Shown piece by piece: positions 45,014-52,226 of a DNA stretch of 54,832 nt. Location of the stretch: assembly GCA_005792355.1 (NCBI GenBank), contig SXSC01000006.1:1-54832 (forward strand), in the 5' to 3' direction. Position numbers and translations under genes: made by a program. Under the pieces are notes generated by a model. It saw nothing but the letters and a program-made list of their open reading frames with translations. It was not told the DNA's origin and made no database searches. Within the stretch, counting starts at the first letter, position 1. Every line of letters begins with the position of its first letter. Source of the stretch: Opitutaceae bacterium. GTDB lineage: Bacteria > Verrucomicrobiota > Verrucomicrobiia > Opitutales > Opitutaceae.

Positions 45014-45968
45014 CCCAGGTCGTCCCTGGCGCGGTTGACCGGCGAAGCGCGACGAGGGCGGATCATCCTTTTTCGAGCAACGCTCCGTTTCGGACAGTTC
45101 GCGACGATTTCGGTCTAACCGCAGACTACCCAACGCGGCCACCGCAACCGAAGGAGGGGCGGTTTCCCAACCGTCCAAATGCGGTCGGCCGACGGGTCTT
45201 CGGCGGTTGAGAAACCGCCGCTCCCCGAGCAACGATCAAATCGTCGCAAAAGTGCACGATTCGGACGGATAGCAGCACACCTCTAAGTTTCTGACCATGC
45301 GAGCGCAGAGACCAACATGTTTGTCTCAATGAACGCACCAGAAACTAACGCGGAGCGCGCGAGTATCTCCTCCGCGTTCTTCGCGAGCTCCGCGTTTCCA
45401 AATCCAGGTGCGGCGCAGGGATTGGAAATCTTTCTGTCCAAAATCTTTCTGTCGAGAGTGTCCGGATCAAAAGGCAAGGTAGACAGAAAAATTAGGGACA
45501 GAAAAATCTTCAGCGCATGGGCCTCGCGGCCGCGAAGCCTCTTTTCCCCGGCGCTGTCCGGGAAAAGTCCGAGCTACGATTGATCCCCTTCAATCCTGGT
45601 TGAGACGATTTTTTGTCACAGAGATCCCAGCGCGGTGGAGCCGCAACCGAAAGAAAGACAGGTGAGACACAGAGCGCACAGAGGCCCAAACCGAGATCAC
45701 AGAGCAACCCGTCCGGCTCCGTGAACTCCTTCCGAACTCTGTGTCCTCCGTGTCGAAAAAAGCCGCAGGCCAAAGCCATCGGAGAGAATGCACGCAGGAA
45801 AACAACATGCTCAGGGATAGTGAGCAGAGAGCGCAGAAAAAGGCAGGAGCAGACACCGGGTGTCAGACGGACTGGTGTTTGGAATCTGCGTTCATCTGCG
45901 CGATCTGCGGTAAAATGTCATGTCGGGATCTTTGGTTACAGCTCCGACCCGCGGATAAAATCTTCGGC
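45014..45968. other. Repeat-rich non-coding kilobase
   Basis: No reading frame here is supported. The region contains an inverted repeat (45153-45173 with 45204-45224, 19 of 21 pairs), a hairpin at 45541-45567 (CTTTTCCC with GGGAAAAG), and stretches of degenerate words (CACAGAGC, CTCTGTGTCC, TCTGCG-like) near 45340-45420, 45650-45760 and 45885-45915. The text-like decay suggests accumulated small repeats or relics of genes. Confidence 0.6.
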
Positions 45969-46919
45969 CTACGTCCGCCGCGTGAGCAGTTCCCACATCA
46001 ACACTGCGGCGGCCACCGAAACGTTGAGGGACTCGACCCGGCCGCTGCCGGGAATCGTCACCATCCGCGAGCAGGCCGCCGCCACCTCGGGCGCGAGCCC
46101 CTGCTCCTCGTTGCCGAGCAGGAGCGCGATCGGCTTTCTTTCTCCCTTCTCCCCTCTCCTTTCTCCGCCGCGCAAGGACACGGCCCCGCGCGTCGCGGCC
46201 CCCACCACGTCATAGCCGGCCCCGGCGAGTTCCCGCGCAAATGCAGTCAAATCCTTCACCAGCCAGACCGTGAGATGTTCCAGCCCGCCCTCCGCCACGC
46301 GATGCGCCGCATCGGTGGGCCGCGCGGCGCCCGGATGATCCGGGATGACCACGTGCCCCACGCCGAAGAACGCCGCCGTGCGTGCAATCGCGCCGAGGTT
46401 GTGCGCATTGCCGATGCGATCGAGCACGAGCACCGTTTCGCCGCGCTGCACCCACGACCGCACATCGGCCGCCGTCGGCACGCGCAACGCCGCCGGTGCC
46501 ACCACCGCCACGATGCCACCGTGATGGATTGAACCGGCGATCTTCTCCAATTCCGCCGGCTCCACCTGACGGTAAATTTTCTTCGTCTGCGCGAGCACCT
46601 TGCAGATCACGCCGACCCGCTGGCCGGTCGCATGATCGAAGAACAGCCGCTGAATCGAACCGGCATCCCGCGCAAACCGCGCCCGCACCGCGGCGAGGCC
46701 GCATATTTTCAACTCGTCGCGCACCGGGCCGCTGCGGGAACCCGGCAGCGGCGATGCCTCCGACGGCGCGGGCCGCGGCGCGACCGGCGGGGCCTCGCGC
46801 GGGCCCTGCGACGAACCGCGTGGTCGCACTACGCCCGCAGGCGCCACAAACTCACCCGCCGGGGGAGCCGGGCGCATCGCCGGTCGGAAATCAGAACCGC
46901 GCTTCGAGAAATGAGGCAT
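45969..46919 (-). CDS. TrmH/SpoU-family RNA 2'-O-methyltransferase
   Basis: The 316-residue protein has a disordered Pro/Ala-rich N-terminal extension (about 1-65), a substrate-binding domain (about 68-145, with IHHGGIVAVV) and a SPOUT methyltransferase domain (about 160-314). The motifs are Asn171 (IGNAHNLGAIARTAAFFG), LLLGNEEQG (267-274) and ESLNVSVAAAVLMWEL (296-311). This set matches RlmB/TrmH-type enzymes that methylate a ribose in rRNA or tRNA using AdoMet bound in a trefoil knot; target unknown. ATG 46919 removes 13 residues of an upstream frame. The upstream gene stops 45 bp before it on the same strand. The extra N-terminal tail is unusually long for the family. Confidence 0.93.
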   Translation of the reverse strand: MPHFSKRGSDFRPAMRPAPPAGEFVAPAGVVRPRGSSQGPREAPPVAPRPAPSEASPLPGSRSGPVRDELKICGLAAVRARFARDAGSIQRLFFDHATGQRVGVICKVLAQTKKIYRQVEPAELEKIAGSIHHGGIVAVVAPAALRVPTAADVRSWVQRGETVLVLDRIGNAHNLGAIARTAAFFGVGHVVIPDHPGAARPTDAAHRVAEGGLEHLTVWLVKDLTAFARELAGAGYDVVGAATRGAVSLRGGERRGEKGERKPIALLLGNEEQGLAPEVAAACSRMVTIPGSGRVESLNVSVAAAVLMWELLTRRT

Positions 46920-46964
46920 GCCGCAGCCTGAAGGAGCCGGCGGCGCGAGACCAAGCAATTGTGA

Positions 46965-48614
46965 TCAATACCCCTTGAAATGCTTCGGCTCGTTCGGGTC
47001 CTGATAACGGATCGTGTAGGTCCGCTGCGACGCCGCCAGTTTGAGAAACAGGTCGACCGGCACCACTTCGATCGGTCCGTCGAGACGTTTCACGACCTCG
47101 ACCAGGCTGTTGACGTCGTTCGACTCGCGCACGTGCACCAGCAGGAAATACGGGCGTTTCGTGTTCAACGCGATCAGCTCGCCCAAATCGGCGGCCACCT
47201 CTTCACGCGGCCGACGTGGGTCAATGTAATAGTCGTACGAGATCAACGCCTGCGTGCCCCGCAGGTCGCGCGTGCGGGCCGGGCCGTAGCCGTTGATAAA
47301 TCCAATCACGCCGGGAAACGCCGCATAGTAGCGGTCGACCGTCTCCTTGGTGAGATCGGCATTGCCCACGTTTCCATCCGCGGCGGAGTTGTCCATGATC
47401 TCCAGCACCCGCTCGTCAAGCAGCGTCATGAGTTCGTTCGCTTCCCGCATGAGCCCGGGAAATCGCGCCGCCGGGATATGGTTGGGATACATGTAGCCCG
47501 GGCCGGAGAGCCCACCGATGAAGTAGTCGTTGGGCGTCGCACTCTCGTGAAAATACTCGAGCGCGGCGGGAGAGAATTTCGTCCAGTTCATCGTCACCTG
47601 CCACGCGAACGGCAGTTTGCCGCGGCCGGGCTTCGTCCACACCCCGATCCCGATGCTGTCGGACTGCACAAATGAAACATAAACTTTCGGTCCGGCGACG
47701 GGCTTGGCGTCGCGCGCCACGCGATGGTTGTTCGTGAATTTGAAGCCCGGTGTGAAGGTAAACTGGCAGTTGAAACTCAGGTTCGGCAGGTTGTGCAGAC
47801 CCTCCATCTTCAGCCCATAGCCCGACAACAGCGTCGTGTACTGCTCTTCGGTGTCCTTGGCATACGAATGCCAGCCAAAGACGGTCGCTCCGGGCTGGAG
47901 CTCGGAGAAAAGGCGCTTCGCCAGCGCGAGTTCCTCGGGATGCTTGGGGTTCGCCGAAAGATCCTCGAAGAACATTTTTTGCCGGACGCCCCAGTCCGCC
48001 ATCGCCGGCTGCCGCACCGCCCCGGCATGGCCGCCCAGCAGCATGATCGACTCCTTCGTGCAACGCGCCCAATAACGGTCGTAGGCATCCTGGTAGATCT
48101 GCGCATCAGTCCGCCCGGTGTAACGCCCGCGCAGATCGTCAATTTTCCGCAGGCCGTGTTTTTCCACGAGCGGGATGAGTTCCTCGCTCACGACCACCGC
48201 GTCCTCCAGGCCGCCGATCGTGAAGGCCACGTTGAGCGAGGCACTCACGGCCTTTTCCCACACCACGTAGCCCTTCGCCGCGCGGCCAAACCGCGCGAGC
48301 GCCTCGTCCGCGGTCTTGATTTCGGTGAAGCGCACGCCGTGCTTGCGTTCATAAAAACTGAACAGCGGTTCGGTGATCTCCCACTGGAAATCCTTCGGGT
48401 GAACCACGTAGAGCTCGGGCGCGGCGCGGTTGGCGAGCCCCTGCAGGCTCACCAGCAAGACCTTTTCGGCCAGACCACCGGCGACCCGCCAGTCTCCATC
48501 AAAATGCATGACAAACGCCGCGCGGCCGGCCCGGGCCCCGGCGGAGGCTTCGGCGGCCCGGCCCGAGAAAAATCCAAAACAGAAAACTGCCAGAATAGAG
48601 AGTGTGCGTTGCAT
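46965..48614 (-). CDS. Secreted GxGYxYP-family putative glycoside hydrolase
   Basis: The 549-residue protein has a signal peptide (about 1-22, SGRAAEA). The naming motif GPGYMYP is at 371-377. The N-terminal domain (about 45-215) has Rossmann-like features (LLVSLQGLANR, LYVVHPKDF). The C-terminal domain (about 225-540) includes FGWHSYAKDTEEQYT, YVSFVQSDSIGIGVW and YFLLVHVRESNDV. The Pfam family was named from this motif and is suspected to be a glycoside hydrolase, but activity is not established. ATG 48614 sits directly before the signal peptide. The TrmH gene follows after 45 bp, but functional linkage is unlikely. A 123-bp gap upstream holds a 7-bp tandem repeat. Confidence 0.85.
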   Translation of the reverse strand: MQRTLSILAVFCFGFFSGRAAEASAGARAGRAAFVMHFDGDWRVAGGLAEKVLLVSLQGLANRAAPELYVVHPKDFQWEITEPLFSFYERKHGVRFTEIKTADEALARFGRAAKGYVVWEKAVSASLNVAFTIGGLEDAVVVSEELIPLVEKHGLRKIDDLRGRYTGRTDAQIYQDAYDRYWARCTKESIMLLGGHAGAVRQPAMADWGVRQKMFFEDLSANPKHPEELALAKRLFSELQPGATVFGWHSYAKDTEEQYTTLLSGYGLKMEGLHNLPNLSFNCQFTFTPGFKFTNNHRVARDAKPVAGPKVYVSFVQSDSIGIGVWTKPGRGKLPFAWQVTMNWTKFSPAALEYFHESATPNDYFIGGLSGPGYMYPNHIPAARFPGLMREANELMTLLDERVLEIMDNSAADGNVGNADLTKETVDRYYAAFPGVIGFINGYGPARTRDLRGTQALISYDYYIDPRRPREEVAADLGELIALNTKRPYFLLVHVRESNDVNSLVEVVKRLDGPIEVVPVDLFLKLAASQRTYTIRYQDPNEPKHFKGY

Positions 48615-48686
48615 GGTACGAAAGTCCTTGGACACCCGAATTGATTGTGCGCAGGTCAAGTTGCCGAAAAGTCCCGAGGCCGTGTG

Positions 48687-48718
48687 GTCCGTAGTCCGTA
48701 GTCCGTAGTCCGTAGTCC
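48687..48718. repeat. 7-bp tandem repeat GTCCGTA, 4.6 copies
   Basis: The unit GTCCGTA is repeated four times plus four bases in the gap between the GxGYxYP gene and the gene at 48738. Units are identical, so slippage is likely to vary its length. Function is not apparent. Confidence 0.85.
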
Positions 48719-48737
48719 TGTTTTCTGAGGCGCAGAC

Positions 48738-49265
48738 TCACGATTTCTTCTCCGCCTCCTCCGGCACTTTGGTGAAACGATAAACGAGCGGCCGGTTGCG
48801 CGTGGAGTGCAGCTCGATCAGCAGGAGGGTCTCGCCGCCCTCGAGCAACCGGTATTCGGCAGTGACGCGCATGATTGCCTCGCCCTGGGACACCTCGAGC
48901 GGCACGAGTGCCTCGACCCGCAAAGTCCGGTCACCGTCGATCCACGAGGCCACGGTTCGCGCGGTTTTTTTCGGCAGCGCGTAAACCGCCATGTGCCGCT
49001 GATCGATCCGGAAGAAGTTCGTGATCTCGACCGGCTGGGCCGTGTCGACCGTGTTGGTGCCACTGACCTTGGTTGCCCGCCAGGACATGTCGTGGCGGAG
49101 GTCGACTTTGGTGCCCTCCAGCCGCACGACCAGATCCATCGCGGTCCAGCCGTCGAGCGCGGTGCTTTGCGCCGGGTCAAGCCGCCAGCGCCCCGCGAAT
49201 GCCGGATTGGCCGCGAGCGCCACGGCGGGCAGCAACCCGAGCCAACAGAAAAGTATCCGTTTCAT
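48738..49265 (-). CDS. Small secreted protein of unknown function
   Basis: The 175-residue product has a signal peptide (about 1-19, ending AVALA) and a predicted all-beta body. It starts FAGRWRLDPAQSTALDGW, like a lipocalin-type or calycin-like barrel start, with LEGTKVDLRHDMSWRATKV and a C-terminal YRLLEGGETLLLIEL strand pair. This resembles the large 'structural barrel' group seen in many secreted proteins, but no specific family is recognised. The GGAGGG just before ATG 49265 is close to the start codon and the spacing is short. The gene lies upstream of the GxGYxYP gene with a 123-bp gap, so they may be co-transcribed. Confidence 0.6.
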   Translation of the reverse strand: MKRILFCWLGLLPAVALAANPAFAGRWRLDPAQSTALDGWTAMDLVVRLEGTKVDLRHDMSWRATKVSGTNTVDTAQPVEITNFFRIDQRHMAVYALPKKTARTVASWIDGDRTLRVEALVPLEVSQGEAIMRVTAEYRLLEGGETLLLIELHSTRNRPLVYRFTKVPEEAEKKS

Positions 49266-49426
49266 CCCTCCGCACCAAACACCGCCGGGGCCAAATGACT
49301 AGCCTGCATTTTTCGCCCCGGGGAAACCGCAACCCGCCTCCGGCGGGCAAGCCGAAGGAATCAATCCACCGCTCCGGAGGAGAGGTCGCGCTTGCTTTGG
49401 CGTGATCGACCTACCACGTTCCGCCC

Positions 49427-49626
49427 ATGGGAAAAGTGCGTCGCGGCGGTTATGTCATTTTCTGGTGGAAGGGCGACCATGAGCCCCGCATGTCCACGTG
49501 AAAACCGCCGGTGGACGCAAGCTTGGGCGCGTGGAGGTTGCCACCCTGCGCGGTCTCGAAGGTTGGACGCCTGAGCGCAAACTTGTCAGCATCCTCGAAT
49601 CTCTGAAACACGAAGGTCGCCTATGA
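49427..49626 (+). pseudogene. DUF4160-type gene with a one-base frameshift
   Basis: Reading from ATG 49427 gives MGKVRRGGYVIFWWKGDHEPR, then the frame goes wrong at about 49489. Shifting back by one base (codon starting 49489) restores HVHVKTAGGRKLGRVEVATL and a stop at 49624-49626. HEP.HVHV is the DUF4160 hallmark. A single lost C after CGC would explain it; a sequencing error or programmed slip cannot be excluded. The repaired protein would be about 66 residues. The gene's stop overlaps the DUF2442 start (ATGA), the usual arrangement of this pair. Confidence 0.75.
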
Positions 49627-49931
49627 AAATCGCCCGCCAGACGAAGAAGCCCTTTGGGACCGCAACCATGGTAGATATCACCCACGTGCGTTACCTCTCG
49701 TGGGAAGACGCTTTTGACGTGGAGTTTGAGGACGGATTGTCGTTCCTCGAACCTCATGCGACGGTGCGCAAGGCCAACCGCATCTCCGCGCGCGCTGTGC
49801 CGGTGGAAGTCGTGCTCGACGCCGAGACTCGAGGCGGTTTCGAGGTGCGTTACGATACTGGCGAAGTGGCGGAAGTCTCGTGGGCCTTCATTCGCGAACT
49901 TCCACCCAAGCCGGCGCGAAAGCGGAAGTGA
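49623..49931 (+). CDS. DUF2442 protein
   Basis: The 102-residue product has the DUF2442 pattern: ITHVRYLSWEDAFDVEFEDG (19-38) and a C-terminal GEVAEVSWAFIRELP, plus a basic tail. The family is small and lies next to DUF4160 genes in many bacteria, which is why the pair is often listed as a candidate toxin-antitoxin-like module; its role is not settled. The start overlaps the end of the frameshifted DUF4160 gene by the ATGA overlap, so translation of this gene is probably coupled to it. With its partner broken, it may be a relic or a free antitoxin-like gene. Confidence 0.8.
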   Translation: MKIARQTKKPFGTATMVDITHVRYLSWEDAFDVEFEDGLSFLEPHATVRKANRISARAVPVEVVLDAETRGGFEVRYDTGEVAEVSWAFIRELPPKPARKRK

Positions 49932-50220
49932 AAGCGCTTCGACCTTCGCCCCCCCGGACGGGCTCCCGCCGGCCGGACGAGCTCACGCATTGACTCTTGG
50001 CCCACCGCCTTCGTTCGAAAGTTCGCAACGGTAGGCAAGCCAGCGGTAGGCGGGCGGCGAATTTTCAGGTAACGACAGATTGATCGCACCGCCGCCGGAA
50101 CCGTCAAAACCGGCTCCACGGTCCAACCGGATCGCGGTCACGAACGATTGCGGAACGCGCCAAGTCTCCCGCCCCCCGCGCGATCCGTTCCGCCGCCAAA
50201 TCGCGCATGAGAGGATGACC

Positions 50221-52038
50221 ATGAAATCTCTCCCCACTCCCCGGCACGCGATTATCTTCCCGTCGATCTCACTCTTCGCCTGCACGCTCACGCTCCTCGT
50301 GCCACCACTCGTCCGCGCGGGCGCCGGCGGCGGTCCGCCGCCCGACCTGAAACCAAAAATCACCGTACAGCCGGGCGACGTCACCATCAATCAAGGTCAG
50401 TCGTTCAGCCTCACCGCCACCGCCACCGGCAATCCTGAACCCAGATACCAATGGATGAAGAATGGCATCAACGTCCCGGGAGCCACCTTGGCGAAATACA
50501 CCGTGGCCAACGCCCAGCCGGCCGACTCCGGCGTGTACACCGTGTTCGCGAACAATCGCGCCGGCCGGCAAACGTCGAGCGCCGCTGTGGTCCTCGTGGT
50601 AGCAGTCAGCCCGCCAAGCCTCACCCTCCAACCCTCCAGCCAAACGCTGAATCAGGGCCAGACCGCCGTCCTCCAAATCGCCGCCCTGGGTACGGCCTCG
50701 CCGACCTATCAGTGGCGCAAAAATGGCTACGCCATTCCCGGCGCCACCACCTCCACGCTCCAGCTCGGCAACCTCCGACCCTCCGACGCCGGGAGCTACG
50801 ACGCGTATGTCACCAACACCCGCGGCACGGTGCTCTCGCGCGCCGCGACGCTCACGGTGCTGATTCCGTACACGCCGACCACACCGCCGCCTTCCGCCGT
50901 CGCGACTGCTCCCACCGCCACCCCAGCCGAGCCCACCCTCGTCGCGAGTTCGCCCACGCGCATTCTCGTGCAGCCCAAACACGCCAACGTCATCCCTGGG
51001 AATTCCGCCGCCTTCACGATCATCGCCGCCGGAGAAAACCTCGCGTTTCAATGGAAGAAGAACGGCGTCCAACTGGCCGGCGCCACGGTTCCCGCCTACG
51101 CGATCGCCCGCGCCACCGCGAACGACATGGGATTCTATTCCATCGCGGTCTCCGGCGCAGGCGGCACCATCGAGTCTGAAATCGCAATCCTCACCGTCGC
51201 GTCCGATTCCCCCAGCCGGCTCGCGAACCTCTCGACACGCGGCTACGTGCCTGTCGGCGGCGCGCTCACACCCGGTTTCGCCTGGCGCGGCACCGGCCCA
51301 AAAAACCTCCTGGTCCGCGCGGTCGGTCCCACCCTCGCCCAGTTTGGCGTCGGCGGATCCCTCGCGGATCCCAGGCTGGAAATCATCCCGGCCGGGGCCG
51401 CCACCGCGCTGCTCAACAATGACAACTGGTCCACGGCCGGCGAGCTGCCTGCATTCCTCGCCGCCACCGCCGCCGCCGGCGCCTTTGCCCTCGATGCCGG
51501 ATCGAAAGACGCTGCCGCACTCATCACCCTCCAGACCGACGCATCCCGGAGCCACACGATGCGCCTCACCTCGGTGAATCCCGCGGCCGACGGCATCGTG
51601 CTCGCCGAAATCTACGACACCGATCCCGCCTCGTCCCCGGGACGCCTCGCCGCCGTCTCGTCGCTTGGTTTCGCCGGGGCGGGCGACCGCGCGCTGGTCC
51701 CGGGTTTCACCATTGCGGGAACCGCGCCAAAACGTCTGCTGATCCGGGCCATCGGGCCGGGCCTCGCGCAATTCGGCGTGACCGACGTACTGGCTGACCC
51801 ACAAATTTCCATCCACGCGACCGGACTGCGCGCGGCCGTGGCCAGCAACGACGACTGGTCCGGCGAGCCCGCGTTCATCGCCGCGACGTCCGCCGCCGGG
51901 GCCTTTACGCTCGCGGCAGGAAGCAAGGATGCCGCCCTCATCGTGTCGCTGCCGCCCGGCGGTTACACGGTCGGCGTGACCGGAGCCGGCGGCGCCACCG
52001 GAAACGTCCTCGTGGAAATCTACGACTTGGATCCGTGA
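50221..52038 (+). CDS. Secreted Ig-like protein with two C-terminal beta repeats
   Basis: The 605-residue protein has a signal peptide (about 1-34). Three Ig-like (I-set type) domains follow at about 45-127, 131-213 and 245-326, each with the W and the DSGVY/DAGSY-type motif (YQWMKNG, YQWRKNG, FQWKKNG). Two further repeats at about 332-466 and 474-603 share LVRAVGP/LIRAIGP and end in LAEIYD/LVEIYD. The same repeat type occurs twice in the PQQ/cytochrome protein at 3383. ATG 50221 was preferred over ATG 50215 because AGAGG lies 6 bases upstream of it. It is probably a surface adhesion or matrix protein. No enzyme motif is visible. Location is extracellular or outer-membrane-attached by inference. 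Confidence 0.82.
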   Translation: MKSLPTPRHAIIFPSISLFACTLTLLVPPLVRAGAGGGPPPDLKPKITVQPGDVTINQGQSFSLTATATGNPEPRYQWMKNGINVPGATLAKYTVANAQPADSGVYTVFANNRAGRQTSSAAVVLVVAVSPPSLTLQPSSQTLNQGQTAVLQIAALGTASPTYQWRKNGYAIPGATTSTLQLGNLRPSDAGSYDAYVTNTRGTVLSRAATLTVLIPYTPTTPPPSAVATAPTATPAEPTLVASSPTRILVQPKHANVIPGNSAAFTIIAAGENLAFQWKKNGVQLAGATVPAYAIARATANDMGFYSIAVSGAGGTIESEIAILTVASDSPSRLANLSTRGYVPVGGALTPGFAWRGTGPKNLLVRAVGPTLAQFGVGGSLADPRLEIIPAGAATALLNNDNWSTAGELPAFLAATAAAGAFALDAGSKDAAALITLQTDASRSHTMRLTSVNPAADGIVLAEIYDTDPASSPGRLAAVSSLGFAGAGDRALVPGFTIAGTAPKRLLIRAIGPGLAQFGVTDVLADPQISIHATGLRAAVASNDDWSGEPAFIAATSAAGAFTLAAGSKDAALIVSLPPGGYTVGVTGAGGATGNVLVEIYDLDP

Positions 52039-52060
52039 GGTTTTCGCTGCGCGAAAACCT
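52038..52060 (+). terminator. Hairpin at the stop codon of the Ig-like gene
   Basis: A perfect 10-bp stem (AGGTTTTCGC at 52038-52047 with GCGAAAACCT at 52051-52060) has a 3-nt loop and starts at the last base of the stop codon. No long T-run follows, so terminator activity is likely but not certain. The 188-bp gap to the kinase gene holds nothing else I recognise. Confidence 0.5.
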
Positions 52061-52226
52061 TATGATCCAAACCGCCGCCCGCGGAGCGGCCGGCCCACCT
52101 CGGACACGACTGGAAGGAAATCGCGTCGCGACTTGATCCTTTCCGTCGCGCAATTGCGCATGTACGACTGCGCTCCGTGACCTCATACAATGTCTCGTCC
52201 GTCGTCCGTCTCTCTGATTCCCTCCC

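Noticed and set aside
49427..49513. A short intact gene of about 24 codons
   Set aside because: The reading continues as a clear DUF4160 pattern only after a one-base shift, so a frameshifted gene explains the sequence better than a separate small gene.
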